A stretch of 5,631 nt of DNA from Desulfobacter curvatus DSM 3379 (GTDB taxonomy: Bacteria; Desulfobacterota; Desulfobacteria; Desulfobacterales; Desulfobacteraceae). The position numbers and the translations under genes were made by a program. How positions within the stretch are numbered: the stretch's first letter is position 1; the number at the start of each line of letters is the position of its first letter. The notes under the pieces are model-generated. The model was given only the letters and a program-made list of their open reading frames with translations, did not search any database and had not been told where the DNA came from. The DNA is taken from contig NZ_KB892949.1 in assembly GCF_000373985.1 (NCBI RefSeq), positions 1 through 5,631 of the forward strand, in the 5' to 3' direction. Shown here one piece after another: positions 1-5,011 of this stretch.

Positions 1-194
1 CAGAAAAAATGATTATGCTACGATCATACTTTAAAGCAGGGCGTTGGGATTGTTTGAAACTCATGGCAACCACGCACAATCCAATGCCGGCGGCATGACC
101 GGGAAAATGGGAATGCGCCCCCCTGGGAGGACTGGTGGTATTTAAGTGCAGCAAACTAATGAGGTACCTCTTCAATAGTGCTTTTAAAGCCCAT
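1..194. other. Left-edge region with no recognisable gene
   Basis: I find no gene here that I can defend. On the plus strand the frame beginning at base 3 stays open to a TGA at about 96-98, and could be the last 30 or so codons of a gene entering from the left. On the minus strand a frame from an ATG at 62-64 runs off the left edge. Neither has a visible Shine-Dalgarno or a peptide I recognise. The only local structure is a 10-bp perfect palindrome, GAGGTACCTC, at 161-170. A C6 run sits at 118-123. Confidence 0.4.
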
Positions 195-510
195 AACGTG
201 TTCTTTTGAGTCTGCACCAAAAATTTCTGTAAGGTGTTTCAACGATGAAACACCGCTATTAAAATTATCCCCCCGGACAAAGCCTGTCTGATCCTACCGG
301 ATTGGAATATTGAAAGCGTTTCATCGATAAAACGCTTATCTACAAAATTCACTCCTATCCAAAACGTGTCCTTTTTTTACCACAGAACCTGCGCCAGGAA
401 GCTTTTTGAGGTGTTTCGGCGTTGAAACAGTTCCGTTAAAATTACCCAAACGAAGCCTGGCTGATTGTATCATCTTTGAACATGACCAAGCGTTTCATCG
501 ATGAAAGGTG
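195..510. repeat. Imperfect tandem duplication (about 175-bp unit) with four palindromes
   Basis: Two diverged copies lie head to tail. Copy 1 is about 195-340 and copy 2 about 363-510. Matching landmarks are AACGTG (195/363), GGTGTTTC (233/410), TTAAAATTA (259/436), AGCCTG (281/454) and AAGCGTTTCATCGAT (314/488), giving offsets of 168-177 bases. Each copy carries two palindromes, so four occur in all, with cores TTTC-N6-(G/A)AAA at 237-250, 319-332, 414-427 and 493-506. The first can form a 9-bp stem (233-241 with 246-254). The second has 8-bp arms (314-321 with 330-337). The fourth, TTTCATCGATGAAA, is a perfect 14-bp palindrome. No open frame of note crosses the block. It could be a repeated protein-binding site, a structured RNA or a decayed mobile repeat; the sequence does not decide between them. 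Confidence 0.75.
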
Positions 511-827
511 GAAAAACACAAAATGAATAAAATTCATAAATAATCAGAAATAATCATTACTATTTCAATGCTTCGCGCTTTAATAATGCGCTTATTTCTG
601 CGATTTAATGCGTTTTTTGTGTTTCTGGTGTATAGTGTCATCACAGCAACAAAAGCCCTTTAAATGGCAAATTTATCCTATAAAACAAGGCGGTTAATGA
701 CAATCTCGCATGCTTTGTCCTGCAACATGATTTTTTTCATGATCCGGCTGTCGGATGGCGTGGGGGGGGGATCTTCAGTGATGGGGCATCCTGTTTCGAT
801 TGGGCCATCCGCACCCCGTGAACAGAA
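511..827. other. Non-coding stretch with a 9-bp inverted repeat and a G9 tract
   Basis: No convincing gene lies between the repeat block and the stop codon of the TIR gene. CAGAAATAA at 545-553 is mirrored by TTATTTCTG at 592-600. Inside and just beyond this pair, AATGCG-like words recur (586-591, 607-612). A TATAGT that could serve as a plus-strand -10 lies at 631-636, but I see no matching -35. Two small hairpins follow: CATGA/TCATG around a T-rich loop (726-741) and ATCCG/CGGAT (742-756). Neither is followed by a U-tract on the minus strand, so I do not call a terminator for the TIR gene. A run of nine G lies at 762-770. Confidence 0.45.
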
Positions 828-2006
828 TCATGGTTTTATAAAATATATCTCGTCGCTTCGGAACATGCCGTGGTTGGTTCCAATGACGATATGAAGCAGA
901 GTGTCTGTTGGCATCCTGTGGGAACCTTCGATTTCAAGCTCGAATCGGTAGGGGGTGTCAGGATCTATGTACAAAGGATCTCGAATTTTCTGTATTGAGC
1001 TAATCGGAGTATCGGCCCATTCCCACTCGGCAACTATAGCATCACCGAAAATCAGGGAGCGGTTGCCATCGTACTGATTCGCTTCAACTTTAAACGTCGA
1101 TGGCTCTCCTTCTTGAGGCATAAGGTTACGCACCCGACACGGGAAAGGGAATGGCACTTTGTATTTCTCCGACGGGTCAAGAGTGATCTTGCGGACCGAT
1201 CCGGCAGATATTATTCTCCTTTGCGCTGCGAAAACCTCGATTCCACAAGAGAGCAGAATCAGGGAAGAGTCAGTTCCTGTGTTCACAATAATATCAAGGA
1301 TGGGGTTTGGTTCAGGTTCAAACCTGCCTCGCAGTTCAACATAGCGAGTTGATCTGCTCATGTATTCTGCCAGGTAATAGCGGTTATGCATGAGTTGCGC
1401 ATATAGCTCTTCATCGTCCGCAGCACTCTCCGCTTTCAGCAACGGTCCTGGTACCGAATCGTTACATCGCCAACAAGATGCTCCTTCGTGAATATCAATT
1501 CGTGTATAGCACAACTTTGGGCTCCGTGACGGGTGCTCGGGTCCCTTAAGTGCATCACCGAACTGCTCTATCAACAACTTTATATCATGGTTCCAATAGT
1601 CACGGCGGATCTCAATAGACTGCCTTTGCGGTAGAGTTTTAAGAGGCTCTGGAAGCACTTCAGATGGCGGGATCTTAGCCCCTCTAACTAACACCGGTAT
1701 TACCTTTTTCCCTTTGAGTGCCAGGGCCAGCTCCTGACGCACCCAGTCATCCTCTTGGTCTATACGTCGCCGTCCCCATTCGTCAGTACCTACCTGCAAC
1801 CACTTGGGCCCAATTACCACGACAATGGTCTCGGCTGCTTTAAGAGCGTTTTTTAGCTTCTCCGGCCAGACAGCTCCAGCTTGGATGGACGAGTTATCCA
1901 TGAAAACTGAATCATCGCCAAATGCTTGGCGTAAAGCGTCACTGATAGCTTGAGTGTCAGGGCCAGCATCATCTCTCCGGTAGCTCAAGAATATTGATCC
2001 GCTCAT
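828..2006 (-). CDS. TIR-domain protein with uncharacterised beta-rich C-terminal half
   Basis: The 392-aa product begins with a bacterial TIR domain at about residues 4-153. Visible hallmarks are FLSYRRDD (6-13) after the first strand, VFMDNSSI (34-41), IVVVIGPKWL (61-70) and WVRQE (88-92), where Glu92 is the expected NAD+-cleaving glutamate of the WxxxE-type motif. Proteins of this class act in the cytoplasm as NADases or cyclic-ADP-ribose synthases, often in phage defence; that activity is inferred here. Residues 165-392 match no family I can name. They contain a lone CWRC (178-181), an alpha-helical stretch near 195-220, and two segments rich in predicted strands (about 222-330 and 340-392) that look like beta-sandwich modules, plausibly the sensor. 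The ATG at 2006 is preceded by GAGGAG at 8-nt spacing. No partner gene lies next to it on the same strand within 800 bases. Its codons look more GC-rich than those of the 2926-4631 operon. No signal peptide or membrane segment is seen. Confidence 0.88.
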   Translation of the reverse strand: MSGSIFLSYRRDDAGPDTQAISDALRQAFGDDSVFMDNSSIQAGAVWPEKLKNALKAAETIVVVIGPKWLQVGTDEWGRRRIDQEDDWVRQELALALKGKKVIPVLVRGAKIPPSEVLPEPLKTLPQRQSIEIRRDYWNHDIKLLIEQFGDALKGPEHPSRSPKLCYTRIDIHEGASCWRCNDSVPGPLLKAESAADDEELYAQLMHNRYYLAEYMSRSTRYVELRGRFEPEPNPILDIIVNTGTDSSLILLSCGIEVFAAQRRIISAGSVRKITLDPSEKYKVPFPFPCRVRNLMPQEGEPSTFKVEANQYDGNRSLIFGDAIVAEWEWADTPISSIQKIRDPLYIDPDTPYRFELEIEGSHRMPTDTLLHIVIGTNHGMFRSDEIYFIKP

Positions 2007-2014
2007 GATAGCTT

Positions 2015-2020
2015 CTCCTC
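2015..2020 (-). promoter_or_regulatory. Shine-Dalgarno of the TIR gene starting at 2006
   Basis: On the minus strand GAGGAG lies 8 nt before the ATG. This is a strong match to the anti-SD and fixes the start at 2006. Confidence 0.75.
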
Positions 2021-2027
2021 GGTATCT

Positions 2028-2046
2028 AACAAGTTAATCACTTGTT
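2028..2046. promoter_or_regulatory. 19-bp dyad in the leader of the TIR gene (candidate operator)
   Basis: AACAAGT (2028-2034) and ACTTGTT (2040-2046) form a perfect 7-bp inverted repeat around TAATC. It lies 21 nt upstream of the ATG and 7 nt upstream of the Shine-Dalgarno. Size and placement fit a dimeric repressor site or an mRNA hairpin close to the ribosome binding site. There is no U-run, so it is not an obvious terminator. The function is inferred from position only. Confidence 0.4.
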
Positions 2047-2152
2047 TCTGTTCATCTTTCCTTTCCAATCATCTAACGGAATAACATGAATATCATGCGG
2101 ATTTGAATAATTCCTTTTTAACATTAAAATAATTGAAGCATATCTTCACCCT

Positions 2153-2230
2153 GCCAAATCATTCAAGAAAAAAATAGTGTTTGGTGAATCAGAGCTGCAA
2201 AGCAACCCCCAAAGTCTCCTCCTCTCGTGG
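2153..2230. repeat. Repeat copy A, upstream of the first TIR gene
   Basis: This 78-bp stretch is a diverged copy of 4820-4904. Shared blocks in the same order are GCCAA-ATC, CAAGAAAAAA, ATAGTG, TGGTG, CCAAAGTC, CTCC and GTGG. The middle section (about 2190-2205) is diverged and slightly shorter than in copy B. It lies 146 bp upstream of the TIR start at 2006, in the same orientation relative to the gene as copy B has to the other TIR operon. On the minus strand it reads from CCACG through GGAGGAGACTTTGG to a T-rich end. I do not recognise the family. Confidence 0.65.
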
Positions 2231-2626
2231 CTCTGGAATATGATTTGATGGGAAAAATGTAGTTCTCATGGTTGGAGTACTGATAATGACCTGAAGAATC
2301 TGTACCTTCACAATGAGTTCATCAGATCTGGTACTCATTTCATTAGGGGGGGGGTGAACACGTTTTGATGGGTGAACGGGTAGAACACAGAAAATGGGGA
2401 ATTCTTAATCCTATGCAAAATTTTGAAATTACTGCTGCTTTTTTTACCGGGACCGTGGAAAGAGATGGACTATAGGCCCACCAGTCAGCAAGAGCATTGC
2501 GCATTTTCTGACGTTTTTCCGCCTAATAACCCAAATCTCCAAACACAAAAAGGGTTACAATTAGTAGGTCATAAAAAAGGAATTTGTTCAAAGTTGCTTG
2601 AGTTATAAGTTCCTCTAAATTTATTC
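2231..2626. other. Gene-free intergenic stretch
   Basis: I see no supportable gene here. The stretch contains a G9 run at 2346-2354, an 8-bp direct repeat GGGTGAAC (2352-2359 and 2370-2377), and a weak inverted pair GAGTAC/GTACTC (2275-2280 and 2331-2336). A 20-codon frame opens at an ATG at 2413, and an overlapping 61-codon frame opens at a TTG at 2423. Neither has a Shine-Dalgarno or familiar sequence, so I leave both uncalled. Confidence 0.4.
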
Positions 2627-2709
2627 GTTATGCAGTCATAACCCCCAGTAAAACTGGGGGCCTGATTGTTAACCGCTCAAAGCGGTCTTTTAAAAGCGCC
2701 TAAAGGCGC
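2627..2709. repeat. Array of four consecutive hairpins (right side of the IS remnant)
   Basis: Four perfect hairpins follow one another: GTTATG/CATAAC around CAGT (2627-2642), CCCCCAGT/ACTGGGGG around AAA (2642-2660), ACCGCT/AGCGGT around CAA (2672-2686), and GCGCCT/AGGCGC around AA (2696-2709). The last starts 3 nt past the tnpA stop codon. The G+C-rich second hairpin is the best candidate for the transposase-recognised right-end structure. The others could act as transcription or translation barriers, as is typical around IS200 genes. Confidence 0.75.
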
Positions 2710-2712
2710 GGC

Positions 2713-2871
2713 TTAATCAAACAAATTCATCTGTTCACAACGCCTATCCTCTTTTTCTTGATGACGGATATATGCACGAACAACTTGCTCATCAAGCCCT
2801 ACTGTTGAGGCGAAATAGCCTCTGGCCCAAAACTTTTCACCAAGGTTGTTTATTTTCAACTCCCGGAACTG
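2713..2871 (-). pseudogene. IS200/IS605 TnpA transposase, C-terminal remnant
   Basis: Translating the minus strand to the TAA at 2713-2715 gives about 52 residues. They include the pieces GEKFWARGYFASTVG and LDEQVVRAYIRHQEKED and the ending QMNLFD. This is the characteristic C-terminal stretch of Y1 (HUH/tyrosine) TnpA proteins, where an aromatic-G-R-G-Y-F-x-S-T-V-G segment is followed by the helix bearing the catalytic Tyr; the Y of VVRAYIRHQE is in the right place for it. An in-frame TGA at 2872-2874 closes the frame upstream and no start codon is usable, so the N-terminal two thirds, including the HUH metal-binding pair, are gone. It is too short to have been picked up as a standard gene. 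Confidence 0.85.
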
Positions 2872-2886
2872 TCAAACTTTTCGAGT

Positions 2887-2905
2887 CCTCCACCGGAGGT
2901 GGAGG
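2887..2905. repeat. Left-end-like hairpin of the IS200/IS605 remnant
   Basis: CCTCCACC (2887-2894) and GGTGGAGG (2898-2905) form a perfect 8-bp stem with a 3-nt loop. It lies upstream of the tnpA remnant on the transposase strand, as expected for a left-end hairpin. It is also the first strong hairpin downstream of the operon stop at 2926, so it may help end the operon transcript, although no U-tract follows it. Confidence 0.6.
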
Positions 2906-2925
2906 TTTACCCAATAGAATTATAT

Positions 2926-3492
2926 TTATTTTTTTGATTTTCTTATTATTGAATTCATTAGTAAAAATATCGTTGCAACAATAATAGCCAAAACAAAATA
3001 TGAAACAGCATATTTTTGCTTTGTGTTTAAAATATAAAAACACCCAATTTGCGCAACAATAGAAATTAATGGTTGTACACTTTCAAATAAATTCCACCAT
3101 AATCTCTCAGATATAGAAGCTCTTTGTTCCGCTGGCGATATATATTCCTCCCATAAAATTAGTGAATCAGAATCCTTTATTAGTGTTTTAAGTTGTGGTT
3201 CTATGCAATCTCTTATGTAGTCACCAACTCTTACAATGGCATTTCCATTGAAAAATAATGATAAATCGAAGGCTAAAGGGAGTATTGCAACTGCTAATAG
3301 GATTATTACTTCATACTCTTCTGCTGGCTTTTTGGTAGAACAAATACCGACCAAAAGCCCTAAGGAGATTAATTTATAGTACCCAAGCTGATGAGATAGT
3401 TTGATTTTTTCAATTATTTCATGCCTGAGGTTATCAAAATACAGTTTAAGAATTTCCAATTTAGCTTGTTCTTGATTCATGCTTTGTGTCAA
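2926..3492 (-). CDS. Four-helix membrane protein paired with the TIR protein
   Basis: The 188-aa product has no name I can give. A basic/amphipathic N-terminal helix (about 8-35) is followed by hydrophobic segments near 39-52, 60-82, 138-156 and 160-184. The two helical pairs are separated by about 55 mostly polar residues containing VGDYIRDCIEP and LWEEYIS, and the tail RKSKK is positively charged. This is an inner-membrane protein with no signal peptide. The start taken is TTG at 3492, which overlaps the TGA of the upstream TIR gene (TTGA) and has GGGG 4 nt before it. The alternative ATG at 3480 would remove four residues but has its SD-like run about 16 nt away. The 4-nt overlap implies translational coupling and a shared function. 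By analogy with transmembrane effectors of CBASS and related systems it may disrupt or anchor to the membrane; that is inference. The gene is visibly AT-rich. Confidence 0.8.
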   Translation of the reverse strand: MTQSMNQEQAKLEILKLYFDNLRHEIIEKIKLSHQLGYYKLISLGLLVGICSTKKPAEEYEVIILLAVAILPLAFDLSLFFNGNAIVRVGDYIRDCIEPQLKTLIKDSDSLILWEEYISPAEQRASISERLWWNLFESVQPLISIVAQIGCFYILNTKQKYAVSYFVLAIIVATIFLLMNSIIRKSKK

Positions 3493-4631
3493 AATGCCCC
3501 GTTCCCCTCAATAAGTTTTATTTGACCAATTTCAAACTCTCCTTCTCCATAACTTGGCCTATCAGAATCATCACCACCAAATTCAAGAACAATACCCGGT
3601 AGTATTTTAAAATCGGGAGAATCAGCTGCATATCTATAATTACCATCCGAGTTGAATACTTGCCAGCAATCCTCATTAAACAAGATATCAATATTTTCCC
3701 AGGTGCCAATTTTTTTTACGCAATCCAGTGTATAGATATCATTGCGTTTTCGCACCCATTGTGTAGAGCGAGAATCTATTAATCTTATAGAAAAGGCCAG
3801 ATCCGGGCTATTTTTTAATGTTCTAATTACACGAATGGGAATCTGCACGCCCACAGTGTTTTTTTGAATTTCAATTGCTGAAAGCCCACCAGGACGAAGA
3901 GATATATTTGGAGGAAAGCCCTTTTTATGACAATATGCCACTGAAAAAACATTGCCTTCTTCTGTTTTTAACAATGATACATTCAAATTGTTTTCTTTGC
4001 ATCGAGGGTCCACCCACAATCGGAAAAGAGAAGGAACTGAATATTGCTTGTCAAGCTCCCCTACGGTCTCAGGGAAGACCCCGCAGAAAGTGTAGAGGGC
4101 AATGTCAGATTCATCTCCTCGTTCCAATGATTTCAGTATAGGTCTTTCTCTACGTTTATTTACAGTGAAAAGTTCTTTTTCAATACAATCACATGCCGAA
4201 CCAACCGCAGAAACAAGATCATATTCATCAAATGCGTGCCTATAATTCACATAGTTGAGCCCCTCAAAATCAGATGGTAATTTAAAGTCACTTTCTGATT
4301 GAGGTACACAAATAAAAGTGCGCTCACGTCCAAATATTCCCATTGCTATCCCAGCTTCGAAAATAACATTATCTCGAACTGAGCGAAAATTTTCTCCTCT
4401 ACTTTCGCTATGGTCAGTGGCTGCAAAAACAAAAAGGGCAGCGTCATACTTGTTCATTTCAACAAGCAATTGCTCCAAAGTAAAATTTCCTGGGCGAAAA
4501 AAGCCCTCATTCCACAATGCTACATCAATACAAGATTTACCGCTTCTTCGATTTTCAAGGTTAGTACGAAACGCCTGAGCAACTTTAAGTGATTCGCTTG
4601 CACTTCCTATAAACACGCGCACTCGTTTCAT
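3489..4631 (-). CDS. TIR-like (PF10137/CAP12-Pycsar type) protein with beta-rich C-terminal domain
   Basis: The 380-aa product opens with VRVFIGSASESLKVAQAF (4-21) and continues with VALWNEGFFRPGNFTLEQLL (37-56), AALFVFAATD (64-73), RDNVIFEAG (86-94) and RTFICVP (104-110). That succession is diagnostic of the predicted nucleotide-binding TIR-like family PF10137, whose members include NADase effectors of CBASS/Pycsar systems. Glu92 in NVIFE is the expected catalytic residue. The domain ends near residue 153. The remaining 225 residues are not a cyclic-nucleotide-binding, STING or SAVED domain that I can see. They are strand-rich, and the last part (about 308-375: GTWENIDILF, VLEFGG, GEFEIGQIKLIE) has the rhythm of a jelly-roll, carbohydrate-binding-module-like beta-sandwich. 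It is the first gene of an operon with the membrane protein overlapping its stop. The ATG at 4631 has AGGA at 7-nt spacing. The protein is cytoplasmic unless recruited by its partner. Confidence 0.88.
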   Translation of the reverse strand: MKRVRVFIGSASESLKVAQAFRTNLENRRSGKSCIDVALWNEGFFRPGNFTLEQLLVEMNKYDAALFVFAATDHSESRGENFRSVRDNVIFEAGIAMGIFGRERTFICVPQSESDFKLPSDFEGLNYVNYRHAFDEYDLVSAVGSACDCIEKELFTVNKRRERPILKSLERGDESDIALYTFCGVFPETVGELDKQYSVPSLFRLWVDPRCKENNLNVSLLKTEEGNVFSVAYCHKKGFPPNISLRPGGLSAIEIQKNTVGVQIPIRVIRTLKNSPDLAFSIRLIDSRSTQWVRKRNDIYTLDCVKKIGTWENIDILFNEDCWQVFNSDGNYRYAADSPDFKILPGIVLEFGGDDSDRPSYGEGEFEIGQIKLIEGNGAF

Positions 4632-4638
4632 GTAGAGG

Positions 4639-4642
4639 TCCT
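4639..4642 (-). promoter_or_regulatory. Shine-Dalgarno of the TIR-like gene starting at 4631
   Basis: AGGA on the minus strand lies 7 nt before the ATG. It is a short but well-placed match supporting that start. Confidence 0.5.
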
Positions 4643-4666
4643 ATTATTTTTTTGATTTACACGTTC

Positions 4667-4672
4667 ATTATA
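4667..4672 (-). promoter_or_regulatory. Possible -10 box of the TIR operon
   Basis: A perfect TATAAT occurs on the minus strand 35 nt upstream of the start codon. At 17-bp spacing the -35 position reads GAGCCG, a poor match, and there is no TG extension. The promoter would therefore be weak or activator-dependent, or the match may be chance in AT-rich DNA. Confidence 0.3.
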
Positions 4673-4728
4673 AAATATACTACTATTTTCGGCTCCTTCC
4701 ACGGTGATTCTAAGAACACAGGGACTCA

Positions 4729-4756
4729 ATGGTATGATTGAATCATGCTGAACCAT
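4729..4756. promoter_or_regulatory. Composite dyad upstream of the TIR operon (candidate operator)
   Basis: ATGATT-G-AATCAT is a perfect inverted repeat at 4734-4746. It is flanked by an outer inverted pair, ATGGT (4729-4733) and ACCAT (4752-4756). The centre lies about 109 bp upstream of the start codon at 4631, upstream of the possible -10. A similar word, CATGA-ATA-TCATG (2085-2097), lies about 85 bp upstream of the other TIR gene. Regulatory function is inferred from symmetry and position. Confidence 0.35.
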
Positions 4757-4819
4757 GTAAAGGATAAAAACGTACTTTGTATTTCCAATGCGATGGTGAA
4801 AAACTTATAAAATATATAA

Positions 4820-4904
4820 GCCAAGATCTGCAAGAAAAAATATAGTGCATGGTGGATTAAAACCTAAAAATAAACTCACCATCTCCAAAGTCCTCCCTCC
4901 GTGG
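4820..4904. repeat. Repeat copy B, upstream of the TIR operon
   Basis: This 85-bp stretch matches copy A (2153-2230) in the same order of blocks: GCCAAGATC, GCAAGAAAAAA, ATAGTG, TGGTG, CCAAAGTC, CTCC and GTGG. The 10-20 bases in the middle differ. It starts 188 bp upstream of the operon start at 4631 and ends about 15 bp from the 3' end of the group II intron. The similarity stops at GTGG on one side and around GCCAA on the other. Confidence 0.65.
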
Positions 4905-4918
4905 ATAGTAACGAAAAT

Positions 4919-4992
4919 TCCGGGTAGAGCCGGGCAGTTACCTTCCCGGCGCCCCCACAGATCCGGACGAGCGGATTTCCCGCATCCGGTTC
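4919..4992 (-). ncRNA. Domains V and VI of the outer group II intron
   Basis: Domain V is read at 4959-4992 from GAACCGGATGCGGG through TCCGCTCGTCCGGATCT: a CCGG/CCGG lower stem, a GCGG/CCGC upper stem and the two-nucleotide-type bulge between them. Domain VI follows as GCCGGG/CCCGGC (4945-4950 with 4929-4934) over a 10-nt loop, with a GGG/CCC base and an unpaired A at 4925 suited to be the branch point, giving an intron end near 4919. The usual catalytic AGC at the start of domain V reads AAC here, and its partner strand reads GAT instead of GTT, so the ribozyme may be impaired. Confidence 0.75.
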
Positions 4993-5011
4993 CTCAAGTT
5001 CACGGTTTCGC

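Larger units (their letters stand above)
2627..2908 (-). mobile_element. IS200/IS605-type element, internally deleted
   Basis: Three parts in order on the minus strand support this. First is a left-end-like hairpin (2887-2905), then a fragment encoding only the C-terminus of a Y1 transposase (2713-2871), then a run of hairpins reaching about 2627. Subterminal hairpins rather than terminal inverted repeats are the rule in this family, whose TnpA recognises single-stranded hairpins. A complete TnpA is about 130-150 aa; only about 50 codons remain, so the catalytic HUH motif and most of the protein are missing. With both hairpin ends apparently kept, it could be a non-autonomous derivative mobilised in trans. 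The exact cleavage points cannot be read from one copy. It begins about 20 bp beyond the stop codon of the membrane-protein gene at 2926. Confidence 0.7.

Noticed and set aside
3..98. Possible C-terminal end of a gene entering from the left edge
   Set aside because: About 30 open codons can occur by chance and the peptide is not recognisable. An opposite-strand frame is equally open.
195..510. CRISPR array
   Set aside because: Only four short palindromic cores occur, with diverged sequence, unequal spacing and spacers that are themselves duplicated. There are no near-identical repeats of 25-40 bp.
664..894. Plus-strand 76-codon open frame beginning ATGGCAAAT
   Set aside because: It has no Shine-Dalgarno, spans the G9 run, reads into the antisense of the TIR gene's 3' end, and gives no recognisable protein.
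2021..2046. Integron attC-like site (TCTAACAAG)
   Set aside because: No matching GTTRRRY partner box exists in the right arrangement, and the site lies at a gene start rather than after a stop codon.
2423..2608. Plus-strand 61-codon frame from a TTG
   Set aside because: It has a weak start codon, no ribosome binding site and low-complexity AT-driven composition. The overlapping ATG frame at 2413 closes after 20 codons.
2887..2905. Classical rho-independent terminator for the TIR operon
   Set aside because: The stem is strong but the minus-strand bases after it (ACTCGAAAAG) lack a U-tract. Its position in the IS200 remnant explains it better.
828..4631. Thoeris or CBASS locus
   Set aside because: TIR proteins are present, but no ThsA-like SIR2/SLOG protein, CD-NTase, Cap2/Cap3, SAVED or STING domain is encoded in the window.
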